Below are positions 1-9,290 of a stretch of DNA of 40,067 nt, in pieces (within the stretch, counting starts at the first letter, position 1; the number at the start of each line of letters is the position of its first letter). The stretch comes from Marinosulfonomonas sp. (lineage in GTDB: Bacteria; Pseudomonadota; Alphaproteobacteria; Rhodobacterales; Rhodobacteraceae). Made by a program: the position numbers and the translations under genes. The stretch is taken from positions 1 to 40,067 of the forward strand of contig DAOURA010000003.1 in the NCBI GenBank assembly GCA_030625325.1. The letters run 5' to 3'. Below the pieces are notes generated by a model. That model was not told the DNA's origin, did no database searches, and saw only the letters and a list, made by a program, of their open reading frames with translations.

Positions 1-242
1 ATCATTTTTGCTATTGGGCCGCGCGCCACGCCGGTAGCATGATCGCCGCCATGGGCGGGGTTGACGCCATCGCCTTTACCGGTGGCATCGGCGAGAACGC
101 CGCACCTGTGCGCGACAAAATCCTTGAACTGCTGAAATGGGCCGGTGTCGCCGACAGCGCGACCCACATAATCGCAGCAGCCGAAGAACGCCAGATCGCG
201 CAAAATGCATTAACGCTGATGGCCAAATCCGCGCGCATCTGA
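1..242 (+). CDS. ackA: acetate kinase, C-terminal part (5' end outside window)
   Basis: The reading frame is open from the window edge and ends at TGA 240-242, giving about 79 residues. They carry the acetate kinase C-terminal signature FTGGIGEN within a GGVDAIAFTGGIGENAAPVR stretch, preceded by a helix like those in ASKHA-fold acetate/butyrate kinases. The enzyme interconverts acetyl phosphate plus ADP with acetate plus ATP in the cytoplasm. The gene lies 68 nt upstream of a sulfite dehydrogenase operon on the same strand. In sulfonate degraders, sulfoacetaldehyde acetyltransferase (Xsc) releases acetyl phosphate plus sulfite, so this pairing makes sense; the rest of that pathway would lie left of the window. 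A butyrate kinase is less likely. N-terminal motifs cannot be checked. Confidence 0.88.
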   Translation, partial: HFCYWAARHAGSMIAAMGGVDAIAFTGGIGENAAPVRDKILELLKWAGVADSATHIIAAAEERQIAQNALTLMAKSARI

Positions 243-310
243 AAAAGCGCTCGAACATATGCAAAAAATACAATAGTAAACCCGCAACGACGTTTTGGGA
301 GCAAATTATT

Positions 311-3130
311 ATGAACAAGCACGTCCAGCCAGCACTTGATACTTCACCCAAGGTTTCAGACGAAATACGTCAAACCACCTGTTACATGTGCGCCTGTCGC
401 TGCGGCATTAATGTTCACATGAAGGACGGACAGGTCGCCTACATCGAAGGCAACCGTGATCACCCTGTAAACAAAGGCGTTTTATGCGCCAAAGGCAGTG
501 CCGGGATCATGCAGGTTAACGCGCCTTCACGCCTGAAATCACCGCTGAAACGTGTCGGGCCCCGTGGCTCGGGTGAGTTCGAAGAAATCAGCTGGGACGA
601 AGCCCTCGAAATCGCCGGTGGCCACCTTGGCCGTATCCGCGAATCCGACCCCAAGAAACTGGCGTTTTTTACCGGGCGCGACCAGTCGCAGTCCTTCACC
701 GGGTTCTGGGCGCAATCTTACGGCACCCCGAATTACGCCGCCCACGGCGGATTTTGCTCGGTCAATATGGCGGCAGCCGGAATTTACACCATGGGCGGCG
801 CGTTCTGGGAATTTGGCCAACCCGACTGGGACCGCGCCAAACTTTTCATGATTTTTGGCGTTGCCGAGGACCACGATTCCAACCCGATCAAAATGGGCTT
901 GGGTAAACTAAAGAAACGCGGTGCCAAGATCATCGGCGTTAACCCGATCCGCTCGGGCTATAACGCAATTGCCGATGAATGGGTGGGGATCACACCGGGT
1001 ACGGATGGCTTGTTTATTCTGGCGCTGGTCCATGAACTGATGAAGGCGGGCAAGGTTGACCTGAACTACCTGTCCCAGTTCACCAACGCCCCGGTCCTGC
1101 TGAACGAAGACCCCGACAGCCCGGAAAACGGCCTGTTCCTGCGTGATAAAGACGGCAAGCCATTGGTGATAGACCGCGCCACCGGCAAACAGGTGGCTTT
1201 CGACAAAAAGGGCATAACACCCGATCTGGCGGGCCATTTCCGCAAGGGCGGTGTTACCTACCGCACTGTGTTTCAGCACATGGCCGACCGCTACTTATCG
1301 GACGAATACGCCCCCGACGCGGTGGCCGATCGCTGTGGCATCCCCGCTGACACCATCAAACGCATTGCCGCCGAACTGGCCCACACCGCGTTTAACGAGG
1401 CGTTCGAACTGCCGATCGAATGGACTGACTTTCGCGGCAATAAACACAAATCCATGCCGGGCCGCCCGGTGTCCTTCCATGCCATGCGCGGAATTTCCGC
1501 CCACGCCAATGGCTTTCAGACCGCGCGCGCGCTGCATGTGCTGCAAATCCTGCTGGGCAGTGTCGAAACCCCCGGTGGTTTCCGCTTTAAACCGCCCTAC
1601 CCCAAACCGGCCGAGGCGCACCCAAAACCCCACGCGGGCGCGCAGCCCGGTAAACCGCTAGACGGGCCACACCTTGGCTATCCGCAGGGGCCGGACGATC
1701 TGTTGCTTGATGATGTCGGCAATGCCAAACGCATTGATAAGGCCTTTACATGGGAAAACCCCCTGTCCGCCCACGGGCTGATGCATATGGTGATCTCCAA
1801 CGCCTATGCGGGGGACCCCTATAAAATCGACACCCTGTTCATGTATATGGCCAACATGTCGTGGAACAGCTCGATGAACACCTCGGGTGTGATCAAGATG
1901 CTGACCGATACGGACGACAATGGCGACTATGTGATCCCCAATATCATCTATTCCGATGCCTACAGTTCGGAAATGGTGGCTTATGCCGATCTGGTCCTGC
2001 CCGATACCACATACCTTGAACGCCACGACTGTATTTCCCTGCTGGACCGCCCGATTTGCGAAGCAGACGCCATGGCCGATTCAATCCGCTGGCCGGTGAT
2101 CGAACCGGATCGCAACGTGCGTCCGTTTCAATCGGTTCTGGTGGACCTTGGTGCGCGCCTTGGCTTGCCCGGTTTTGTCAATGATGATGGCAGCGCCAAA
2201 TATCAGGACTACGCCGATTACATCGTGAACCACGAACGCCGCCCCGGCGTTGGCCCACTGGCGGGCTTTCGTGGCGAAAACGGTGATCAGGCCGGGCGCG
2301 GGGACGTGAACCCCAACCAGATGCAGGCCTATATCGACAACGGCGGATTTTTCGAAGAACACATCCCGACCGAGGCAAGCTATTATAAACCATGGAACGC
2401 CGCCTATCAGGACTGGGCCGTTAAAATGGGCCTGTTTGATGCGCCACAACCCTATCTGTTCCAACTTTACGTGGAACCGATGCGCAAATTCCAACTGGCC
2501 GCCGAAGGTCACGGCACCCAGCAACCCCCCGAGCACCTGCGCCAGCAGGTTCGCCAGAAAATGGACCCCCTGCCGATCTGGTATCCATCCGCCGAGGAAG
2601 GCGCTGATGAATACCCGATCCACGCCCTGACCCAGCGACCCATGGCAATGTACCATTCATGGGGCACCCAAAACGCGTGGCTGCGCCAGTTGCACGGCAA
2701 GAACCCCCTGTATGTGCCAACCAAGGTCTGGACCGAAAATGGTTTTCAGGATGGCGACTGGGCGCGGGTGACATCCCCCCACGGTTCCATCGTGGTGCCG
2801 GTCGCCCTGCAGGCCGCACTGAACCCCGATACGGTCTGGACATGGAACGCCATCGGCAAACGCAAAGGCACCTGGGCCTTGGGCCAAGATGCCCCCGAAG
2901 CCACCGAAGGTTTCCTGCTGAACCATCTGATCCACGAACTGATGCCGCCCAAGGGCGACGGGCTGCGCTGGAACAATTCTGATCCGGTTACGGGTCAGGC
3001 GGCGTGGTTTGATCTGCGGGTAAAAATCGATAAATGCGACCCACCCGCCGAGGCACAGCCGGCCTTTCCTGAAATCAAATCGCCGGTCGGGCGCGGGCCG
3101 CAAAATCTGACGTGGAAGGTGGGAAAATGA
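311..3130 (+). CDS. soeA: molybdopterin oxidoreductase, probable sulfite dehydrogenase (quinone) catalytic subunit SoeA
   Basis: 939-residue member of the DMSO-reductase (CISM) family. The start is ATG 311, with GGGAG nine bases upstream; the longer frame from 137 runs through ackA and has no ribosome-binding site. The N-terminal [4Fe-4S] ligands are Cys24, Cys27, Cys31 and Cys59 (CYMCACRCG ... LCAKG), followed by bis-MGD binding domains and a C-terminal dinucleotide-binding barrel. A cysteine in GGFCSVNMA is the likely Mo ligand. There is no twin-arginine signal, so the protein should stay in the cytoplasm. That fits SoeA, which oxidises cytoplasmic sulfite to sulfate, and argues against periplasmic DmsA, PsrA or PhsA. 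soeB and soeC follow, completing a three-subunit membrane complex that passes electrons to quinone. Family membership is certain; the substrate is inferred from topology and the neighbouring ackA. Confidence 0.85.
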   Translation: MNKHVQPALDTSPKVSDEIRQTTCYMCACRCGINVHMKDGQVAYIEGNRDHPVNKGVLCAKGSAGIMQVNAPSRLKSPLKRVGPRGSGEFEEISWDEALEIAGGHLGRIRESDPKKLAFFTGRDQSQSFTGFWAQSYGTPNYAAHGGFCSVNMAAAGIYTMGGAFWEFGQPDWDRAKLFMIFGVAEDHDSNPIKMGLGKLKKRGAKIIGVNPIRSGYNAIADEWVGITPGTDGLFILALVHELMKAGKVDLNYLSQFTNAPVLLNEDPDSPENGLFLRDKDGKPLVIDRATGKQVAFDKKGITPDLAGHFRKGGVTYRTVFQHMADRYLSDEYAPDAVADRCGIPADTIKRIAAELAHTAFNEAFELPIEWTDFRGNKHKSMPGRPVSFHAMRGISAHANGFQTARALHVLQILLGSVETPGGFRFKPPYPKPAEAHPKPHAGAQPGKPLDGPHLGYPQGPDDLLLDDVGNAKRIDKAFTWENPLSAHGLMHMVISNAYAGDPYKIDTLFMYMANMSWNSSMNTSGVIKMLTDTDDNGDYVIPNIIYSDAYSSEMVAYADLVLPDTTYLERHDCISLLDRPICEADAMADSIRWPVIEPDRNVRPFQSVLVDLGARLGLPGFVNDDGSAKYQDYADYIVNHERRPGVGPLAGFRGENGDQAGRGDVNPNQMQAYIDNGGFFEEHIPTEASYYKPWNAAYQDWAVKMGLFDAPQPYLFQLYVEPMRKFQLAAEGHGTQQPPEHLRQQVRQKMDPLPIWYPSAEEGADEYPIHALTQRPMAMYHSWGTQNAWLRQLHGKNPLYVPTKVWTENGFQDGDWARVTSPHGSIVVPVALQAALNPDTVWTWNAIGKRKGTWALGQDAPEATEGFLLNHLIHELMPPKGDGLRWNNSDPVTGQAAWFDLRVKIDKCDPPAEAQPAFPEIKSPVGRGPQNLTWKVGK

Positions 3131-3165
3131 ACACTTTGAACGCCCGTTCCCGACTCATACGGAGT

Positions 3166-3192
3166 TCATATGGTTTTCATATGGTTTTCATA
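3166..3192. repeat. 11-nt tandem repeat, 2.5 copies, in the soeA-soeB spacer
   Basis: The unit TCATATGGTTT occurs at 3166-3176 and 3177-3187, followed by the partial copy TCATA. It occupies the 94-nt spacer between soeA and soeB, where in-frame stops follow the soeA TGA. An ATG in each unit has no downstream gene in frame that I can support. The origin is probably slippage; no function is evident. Confidence 0.85.
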
Positions 3193-3224
3193 CAGTCCGT
3201 TTTCGCCAAATCAGGGGCCGCACA

Positions 3225-4001
3225 ATGACCCAGCTACCGTCCTCAACAACCCGCAAACTTGGCCTTGTTATTGACCTTGATACCTGCGTCGGCTGCCATG
3301 CTTGCGTGATTTCCTGCAAGGGCTGGAACACCGAAAATTATGGCGCGCCCCTGTCGGACATGGACGCCTATGGCGGCGACCCGTCGGGTACGTTTTTGAA
3401 CCGGGTTCACACCTATGAAATGCAACCCGAACAGGGTGGGGCGGCGCAAACCGTGCATTTCCCAAAGTCATGTTTGCACTGCGAAGACGCGCCCTGTGTC
3501 ACCGTCTGCCCGACAGGCGCGAGTTATAAGCGCGTCGAAGACGGCATTGTTTTAGTCAATGAAAGCAACTGCATAGGTTGCGGCCTGTGCGCGTGGTCCT
3601 GCCCCTATGGGGCGCGCGAACTGGACCGCGCCGAGGGTGTGATGAAGAAATGTACCCTTTGTGTGGACCGGATTTACAACGAAAACCTGCCCGAGGTTGA
3701 CCGCATTCCATCCTGCGTGCGCACCTGTCCGGCAGGCGCGCGTTCCTTTGGTGACCTTGGCGACCCCGACAGTGATGTCAGCCAACTGGTGGCCGCGCGC
3801 GGCGGTTATGACCTGATGCCCGAACTGGGCACCAAGCCGGTCAATAAATACCTGCCGCCCCGCCCCAAGGATACCACCGATGCCATTGATATCCTTGCGC
3901 CTTTTCTGGAACCCGTCGCCGAGGAAGCCACCGGTTTCATAGGCTGGCTTGACCGCGCCCTTGACGCCCTTCCCGCTAGCCCAAAGAAAGGATCAAACTG
4001 A
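3225..4001 (+). CDS. soeB: four-cluster ferredoxin electron-transfer subunit SoeB (DmsB/NrfC family)
   Basis: 258 residues with four [4Fe-4S] cysteine groups in the order typical of DmsB/PsrB/SoeB: CVGCHACVISC at residues 21-31, then CLHCEDAPCVTVC, CIGCGLCAWSC, and a CTLC pair completed by CVRTCP. It passes electrons from the molybdenum subunit to the membrane anchor. ATG 3225 follows AGGGG with suitable spacing. There is no Tat or Sec signal, consistent with a cytoplasm-facing complex. The stop overlaps the start of soeC by one base (TGATG), so the two are translationally coupled. The C-terminal 50 residues beyond the last cluster are acidic and proline-rich and probably contact the partner subunits. 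Assignment to the family is firm; the Soe name rests on context. Confidence 0.88.
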   Translation: MTQLPSSTTRKLGLVIDLDTCVGCHACVISCKGWNTENYGAPLSDMDAYGGDPSGTFLNRVHTYEMQPEQGGAAQTVHFPKSCLHCEDAPCVTVCPTGASYKRVEDGIVLVNESNCIGCGLCAWSCPYGARELDRAEGVMKKCTLCVDRIYNENLPEVDRIPSCVRTCPAGARSFGDLGDPDSDVSQLVAARGGYDLMPELGTKPVNKYLPPRPKDTTDAIDILAPFLEPVAEEATGFIGWLDRALDALPASPKKGSN

Positions 4002-4876
4002 TGCATCCTGCACCTTCTGTCATCCTGTTTACTGCCCTGTCTGGGCTTGGTTTTGGTCTGCTGACGTGGCTGGGGCTGGGTATGCCCGATGTCACCGGCA
4101 CGGTTGCTTTTGTATTTTATTTCATTGGCTTCGCCCTGTCAGGCGGGGGATTGATTGCATCAACCTTTCACCTTGGAAACCCCCAGCGCGCGATCAAGGC
4201 GTTCACCCAGTGGCGCACCAGCTGGCTGTCACGCGAAGCATGGCTGTCACTGGCCGCCCTGACGGTCATGGGCATCTATGCTGTGGGTCAGATTTTCTTT
4301 GGTGAACGTCTGGTTCTGGTTGGGTATGTGGGTGCAAGCCTTTCATTGATAACAGTTTTTTCGACATCTATGATCTATACCCAGCTAAAAACTGTTCCCC
4401 GCTGGAACCACCCAACAACACCAATGATGTTTCTGATGCTGTCGGTTTCCGGGGGTGCCCTGCTGGCCAACCAAATGGATAAGGCGGCGTTGTTGCTATT
4501 GGTTTCAGGGGCATTGCAGGTGCTGACATGGCACCTTGGCGACGGGCGTTTTGCCCAGCGTGGTTCAACCCTTGAAAGCGCCACAGGCCTTGGCCACATG
4601 GGCAAAGCCCGCCAGTTTGAGCCACCCCACACCGGCACCAATTATTTGCTGGATGAATTTGTCTATGTGGTCGGGCGCAAACACAGCCGCAACCTGCGCG
4701 TCATCGCCCTGTTGTGCATGAGCATCATTCCTGGCCTTGGCCTTTTGCTGATGCCCCCCCCCCATAATGCAGCACTGGTATTTATTGTGCTGCACATTGC
4801 CGGGCTGTTCGCGTCACGCTGGTTGTTTTTTGCCGAAGCCGAACATGTTGTCGGACTATATTACGACAAGCGTTAG
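4001..4876 (+). CDS. soeC: DmsC/SoeC-type membrane anchor subunit
   Basis: 291 residues, almost entirely hydrophobic, with about eight transmembrane helices. The pattern is that of the DmsC anchor family, including the early STFHLGNP loop and a WRTSWLSRE loop. It would anchor SoeAB to the inner face of the cytoplasmic membrane and hand electrons to ubiquinone. ATG 4001 shares its A with the soeB stop codon. Haem ligands of the NrfD or cytochrome b type are not apparent, as expected for DmsC relatives. This is the last gene of the operon; two small hairpins follow at 4921-4963. DmsC itself is the main alternative name, but the missing export signal on the catalytic subunit favours sulfite oxidation. 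Confidence 0.85.
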   Translation: MHPAPSVILFTALSGLGFGLLTWLGLGMPDVTGTVAFVFYFIGFALSGGGLIASTFHLGNPQRAIKAFTQWRTSWLSREAWLSLAALTVMGIYAVGQIFFGERLVLVGYVGASLSLITVFSTSMIYTQLKTVPRWNHPTTPMMFLMLSVSGGALLANQMDKAALLLLVSGALQVLTWHLGDGRFAQRGSTLESATGLGHMGKARQFEPPHTGTNYLLDEFVYVVGRKHSRNLRVIALLCMSIIPGLGLLLMPPPHNAALVFIVLHIAGLFASRWLFFAEAEHVVGLYYDKR

Positions 4877-5607
4877 GGGTATTCCCAAAGGGCCTCCGGC
4901 GGGGATATTTTTACCAATTCGAAGCGGAATGTGGTGCTTCGTGAAATTCTTATGGATTTTCACGGAAGTCGCCAATGGCCAGGCTTTCAACACTCGGCGC
5001 TGATCTGCGGGCCCTGCAAAGGTATGCGATCTGTCCACGCCCGACACCCCATGGCTTACTGAACTCGCATGACCAAATCGAAGTTGTCGGGCGTAAATTT
5101 GACGCCCAGGCATCATTACGCCCGATGTATGGCTTGACCGCAGGGCGCATGAAGGCCCGGCTTTCGGCGAAAATGGCAGCATACCGCCCCTTTCAGATCA
5201 AACTCGGCAGCTTTTCGCTGAGCCACGTTTCTAATGGCAAAATATGGCCGGAACATACCTTTGCTGACGGCGAAAACTTGCCATTTTCAGCATCCTGAAT
5301 TTGCCTGAAATCCATGCAGACCGTATTCATATAGGCAACAATGCAATCCATCTAATTATGATTGTTCTCGGCGTCTAATACCCTAAAAACTGCTAATATA
5401 CTGTTTTTGCTACATTTTATTCTTGGCAAGAAACTGCCCAAACAAATGGAGCCCTAAATTGAGACAAATTTTCGCCTTATTTGATGAGCAAGTATTCCTT
5501 CAGTTTACGAAGCCCTTAGGGATGAGCTGCCAGCACTGCGATCGGGGGATCACGGTGTCAGAGTTTCTAAGTTCCCGGGGTTTAGAAAAATCAGGACAGG
5601 TCTAAAA
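4877..5607. other. gene-poor junction between soeABC and the polysaccharide locus
   Basis: No convincing gene is visible in 731 bases. Just after soeC, a stretch at 4889-4912 (core GCCTCCGGCGGGGATATTT) resembles, from memory, an extragenic motif often seen behind genes in Rhodobacterales. Two adjacent hairpins follow: GAAGC/GCTTC at 4921-4940 and GTGAAA/TTTCAC at 4941-4963; neither has a T-run. Small open frames on both strands between 4860 and 5300 lack family resemblance and good ribosome-binding sites. From about 5300 the DNA becomes AT-rich (for example around 5385-5410) and probably holds the promoter of the downstream beta-helix gene. The base-composition change puts the edge of the polysaccharide locus here. 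Confidence 0.5.
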
Positions 5608-7077
5608 ATGCTCGCCAACACAAGTTACACATCCTACGCACAACATGCCAATAGCACCATCACGGTTACCAATACGGCCGAACTGAACGCTGCCCTTGCC
5701 AACCTTGGCTCATCCGGTGGCGGGACAATTCTGGTTGATGGGAATGGTGGCCCCTATAACATTTTTGGGAATGGGGTGGGTGATGCAAATAACCCGGTTC
5801 TGATTAAGGCGCTGGATCCGGCCAACCAACCGCTTGTGCAAAATATATACCTTTTGAATTCGTCCCATATTTCGATGACCGAGCTTCACGTTGACAGTTC
5901 TGCAACGAACAACACTGTTCAGGACCTTAGGATTTCAAACAGCGACCACATGGAATTCGTGGGCAACACGATGACCAGTGACGCAAATGGCTTTCTTGAT
6001 GGAAGCAGCGCGATCACCAAGGGTGCCGATGCGGCACTTATTAGAAGCTCAACCGACATTGTTTTCTCAAACAATACCCTTTCAGACTACAATCAGGGCA
6101 CCACGTTTCTGGATATCAAAGGACTGGACTTTAGTGATAATGAATTGACGGGTTTCCAAGGCGATGGTTTCAGGGCGGGGGGGCTTCAGGATGCTGTTCT
6201 ATCCAACAACTATATGCACAACTTCAATGGATCACTTCAAAGCTTGAACCACACTGATTTCATTCAAATTTGGTCAACCAATGCCAACCTTCTAACTACA
6301 AATGTCCAAATCAACGACAATATCCTAGACACAAATGGTCAGGCCAGCAGCCAGGGGATTTTTATCGGCAACGAAGGGACCCGTGGCACGGCACAAGGTG
6401 CCTTTTATCAAGATATCCGTGTTTTTGATAACGTCGTACACACGGCCAGTTGGCATGGCATTACGGTTGAAGGCACCCAGAATGCCCAGATCTATGACAA
6501 TGCGGTTCTTTTGGATGATCAAAGCTTTGGCAAGGCAGACCCCAGTTCTGGTTGGTCACAGGCTGAGCCATGGGTCATGGCCGCCAATTCCCCGAATGCT
6601 CTGGTCTACGGAAACATTTCCGGCAGGGTAACCGTCAATGGTACCAATGACCTTAGCGCGCAGAACCAACTATTGGACTACAACGACCCAAATACAGACC
6701 TGTATGTCGACAACCTTATGGCAAACCTGATTTGGGCACCCTCGGGCGGGGCCGGAAGCCCTACAGGTGGCACGATCGGTGTGACTTCACCCAGCACGAC
6801 CGACCCAGACACTGATACATCAGTGGGCGATCTGCCCAGCACTGACGCTGACACCGCCGACTTGGGCGACCCACAAATTAAAAGTATTTTCAGCGAGTTT
6901 ATATCTTCGGTTACTGAAAGGTTTTCAGCAAAAAGCCCCGACACCCCGAGCGGTGATACTCAGGATATTTCACTTCAAGACCTTATCGACATGTTTGAAC
7001 AAGGCCATGTTCAGACCGTTCCACAGGACGAGGATGAAGATGAAAACGATGATTCGCTTCTCATGGAGTATCTCTAA
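5608..7077 (+). CDS. right-handed parallel beta-helix protein with acidic C-terminus
   Basis: 489 residues. Residues about 60-370 are a run of degenerate beta-helix coils with recurrent asparagines (SNNTL, SDNEL, SNNYM, NDNIL, YDNAV), the fold of pectate lyases, alginate lyases and mannuronan C5-epimerases. A Thr/Asp/Pro-rich linker follows, then an acidic tail rich in DEDED that ends DSLLMEYL. No N-terminal signal peptide is visible. The acidic tail with a hydrophobic end is compatible with type I secretion, but that is inference. ATG 5608 follows AGG by eight bases. The protein aligns by eye along its whole length with the beta-helix protein at 15988-17271. It converges on a glycosyltransferase gene only four bases away. 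It probably binds or modifies the locus polysaccharide; catalytic residues cannot be assigned. Confidence 0.75.
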   Translation: MLANTSYTSYAQHANSTITVTNTAELNAALANLGSSGGGTILVDGNGGPYNIFGNGVGDANNPVLIKALDPANQPLVQNIYLLNSSHISMTELHVDSSATNNTVQDLRISNSDHMEFVGNTMTSDANGFLDGSSAITKGADAALIRSSTDIVFSNNTLSDYNQGTTFLDIKGLDFSDNELTGFQGDGFRAGGLQDAVLSNNYMHNFNGSLQSLNHTDFIQIWSTNANLLTTNVQINDNILDTNGQASSQGIFIGNEGTRGTAQGAFYQDIRVFDNVVHTASWHGITVEGTQNAQIYDNAVLLDDQSFGKADPSSGWSQAEPWVMAANSPNALVYGNISGRVTVNGTNDLSAQNQLLDYNDPNTDLYVDNLMANLIWAPSGGAGSPTGGTIGVTSPSTTDPDTDTSVGDLPSTDADTADLGDPQIKSIFSEFISSVTERFSAKSPDTPSGDTQDISLQDLIDMFEQGHVQTVPQDEDEDENDDSLLMEYL

Positions 7078-7081
7078 CCCG

Positions 7082-8107
7082 TTAAGGGGGCCCAGAAGAA
7101 AAAGCCCGAATTCTTGCAGTTTCATCCAATCGCTCGGCGACGGATTTGGGGGGCGGTTGGTTGTTTAGCCCACGCCAGGCTCCGCTAGCCTCATCCATTG
7201 CGCCGGACAGTACCAACCGTATTACCTTCAGCAACGAATACGTGTAGGCAAAAGGCAGGGCAATTGGGTGAAACTTTCGAACAAACCTCATTCGACTTCG
7301 GTAGTTGAAGTAGTTCGAAAACGCCGAATGCCTTCGGTGCATTGTTCCACTTCCGATTGACGTACCGGCATGGTGCAACACAACAGCATCCGGGCATAGG
7401 ACCAGCGGAAGTGTCCCCCGGCGCATCGCCCAATCGACCTCTTCGTAGTAAAGGAAATAATCTTCACACATTTTCCCTACCTTATCTACGAAATTTCTGG
7501 TCGCGATAAGATTGGCCCCTAACAAGAAATTCACCTTATTTGGGTCCGGCATATTCACATCACTTTGCATCAAGCCAAAATTCAGGTTGGTACAAATTCC
7601 ATTCCAAAGGTTGACCCAACCGCCATCTGATTGAATCATACCACCTTCACCATGATATAATGTCCGCCCGGACATCAGGCCCACTTCACCTGCATTATCA
7701 GCACATTTGATATAGGCAGATGCAGTGCCCGGCTGCACGGTGCAATCAGGGTTCAAGACCCAGAAATATTCAATGTCTTCGCACTTGAGAAAATAGTCTA
7801 TTCCGACATTCACCCCCCCCGCGTATCCTAGGTTTTCCGGTATTGAAACTAGGGTAAGGCGTTTTGGGTCCACCTGATCACTTTGCATGAAATCTACTGG
7901 GCGAACTTCTTCAAACTCCACTGCTTGCTGGTTTGCAAATTCGCGTATCAGCTCATTGGAGCTATCAGGGGATGCATTATCGCAAACCACAATATTCAGG
8001 TTTTCAAAATCAGATAATTCCAAGCTTTTCAGACACTCAACTATTACGTCCGAAGACGAATAGCTGACGATAATGACACCAATTGCTTTGTTTTCGTTTG
8101 CACTCAT
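7082..8107 (-). CDS. family 2 glycosyltransferase, rhamnosyltransferase-like
   Basis: 341 residues with an N-terminal GT-A fold: a VIIVSYSS strand, VCDNASPDSS for nucleotide binding, NPDCTVQPG as the DxD-equivalent metal site, and EEVDWAMR, the acidic base motif typical of WbbL/RfbN-type rhamnosyltransferases. Such enzymes add a sugar from a nucleotide donor to a lipid-linked glycan on the cytoplasmic face of the membrane. A hydrophobic stretch near residues 285-305 may touch the membrane. The only Shine-Dalgarno-like AGGA lies very close to ATG 8107, so the start is slightly uncertain. It lies 54 nt downstream of the next glycosyltransferase gene on the same strand, and the two probably form one transcription unit. 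The donor sugar is unknown. Confidence 0.85.
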   Translation of the reverse strand: MSANENKAIGVIIVSYSSSDVIVECLKSLELSDFENLNIVVCDNASPDSSNELIREFANQQAVEFEEVRPVDFMQSDQVDPKRLTLVSIPENLGYAGGVNVGIDYFLKCEDIEYFWVLNPDCTVQPGTASAYIKCADNAGEVGLMSGRTLYHGEGGMIQSDGGWVNLWNGICTNLNFGLMQSDVNMPDPNKVNFLLGANLIATRNFVDKVGKMCEDYFLYYEEVDWAMRRGTLPLVLCPDAVVLHHAGTSIGSGTMHRRHSAFSNYFNYRSRMRFVRKFHPIALPFAYTYSLLKVIRLVLSGAMDEASGAWRGLNNQPPPKSVAERLDETARIRAFSSGPP

Positions 8108-8161
8108 TTCCTGACTGTGACCCCGTTTTTCCTCAAAAATGATTTCTTCTTTTACCGTTGT

Positions 8162-9013
8162 TCAGTTACCTTCCCAGCCGCAACTGGCCGAGAATGTCCT
8201 GGGGTCGGCATTTGAATTAGCCGAAATTGCCCCACGCTTGCCACGCGACCACCAAGCACGAAGTCTATAAAAAAAGAGACCGGGGCCCGCCCTTGTCACC
8301 TGCAGTACAGTCGTTCTGATCGGTAGTTTTTCCAACCATTTTAGACGCACAAACCTGTAATCTAATCCAAAGTCGGGTCCCAGGTTTTCGTGAAAGCGGT
8401 CATTGTGGACAACTGGCAGTTGGCATGCAAATGCACCCATGTTTTGGGATAGGGCGCTTTGCACAATATCGGTTCCATATAGATGGAATGTGGGCAAAGC
8501 ATTATCAAACCTAATTCCTGAATCACGGCGCAACACAATCAGCAATTCATCGACGCTTTGGACAACCTCTGGCCCATCAAGTTTACACCCAATTTTTCCG
8601 CCCTGTGACGTGGACCACACCTCTCCGGAAAGTTCACCAGAATTTGAAATGCCAATAGGGGCGATCAATGCCCAGTTCAGGTCAATCCTTTCGACTTCAC
8701 CAATAGCGTCCAAAAGACACCTTTCCCAACCGGGCGGGAAATATACATCCTGATGGGCGAATACTACGATTTCGGCTTGGGATTCGTCCAAAGCCTTATT
8801 ATATCCAATCGATGCCGATTGGGCCCCCGTGATGACACGCAGATCCACCAGGTCATCACGTATCATATTCGACGAAAGTAAATTCCGGGCCAATATCTGT
8901 TCGTCATTGCTGACAACAACCACACAAATCTTTTTGTTGGCCGTTCCATTGACCGCAACTGGACTGGGAACCTTTGTGACCCTTTGGTCAGTGTCTTGAA
9001 TTGAAGCAACCAT
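8162..9013 (-). CDS. StrF-like glycosyltransferase (Glyco_tranf_2_5 type)
   Basis: 283 residues. After a polar N-terminus of about 25 residues comes a GT-A-like domain with KICVVVVSND and the characteristic AHQDVYFPPGW, which places the acidic metal site after a His-Gln pair as in the StrF-like branch of glycosyltransferase-like proteins. A later HNDRFHENLG stretch is likely part of the acceptor side. It starts at ATG 9013, has only a weak AGAGCGG upstream, and is the first gene of a leftward pair. A 277-bp AT-rich divergent region separates it from the flippase gene and must contain promoters for both directions, although no clear -35/-10 pair could be picked. Enzyme activity is inferred; some StrF-domain proteins are uncharacterised. 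Confidence 0.75.
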   Translation of the reverse strand: MVASIQDTDQRVTKVPSPVAVNGTANKKICVVVVSNDEQILARNLLSSNMIRDDLVDLRVITGAQSASIGYNKALDESQAEIVVFAHQDVYFPPGWERCLLDAIGEVERIDLNWALIAPIGISNSGELSGEVWSTSQGGKIGCKLDGPEVVQSVDELLIVLRRDSGIRFDNALPTFHLYGTDIVQSALSQNMGAFACQLPVVHNDRFHENLGPDFGLDYRFVRLKWLEKLPIRTTVLQVTRAGPGLFFYRLRAWWSRGKRGAISANSNADPRTFSASCGWEGN

Positions 9014-9290
9014 AATCCGCTCTTATTAATAGCCCAGAATCAAAATATAAAGGTTGCACATCGAATGGGGGGAAATCAGCGCTCAACCTTATAATTCAGT
9101 ATACAATAACCTTTAACCCCCTGTATTTATCCTAAAACCGTGCCAATGATAGGCTTAGTCTTGTACAGACAACCCTGCTGCCCGATTTTGCCGATCATCA
9201 GGCAATTACTTGTGTGCATGGTCATGCCCTATTTTAAGGGGCAAAAAAGGAAGCAGGCCGGTATTCGGTCTATTGGGTAGGAACACTGGA

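Noticed and set aside
137-310. 58-codon N-terminal extension of soeA
   Set aside because: It overlaps ackA out of frame, lacks a ribosome-binding site, and the product is unlike SoeA; ATG 311 is well supported.
4856-5298. Open frames of about 107 codons on both strands behind soeC
   Set aside because: Overlapping on both strands, poor starts and no family resemblance; could be decayed sequence but nothing identifies it.
5423-5605. 60-codon TTG-started frame ending two bases before the beta-helix gene
   Set aside because: No ribosome-binding site and no recognisable motif beyond a single CQHC; possibly a leader peptide but not supportable.
9210-9290. GTG-started extension of the flippase
   Set aside because: AGGA at the right distance before ATG 9291 and the family's usual N-terminus favour the shorter form.
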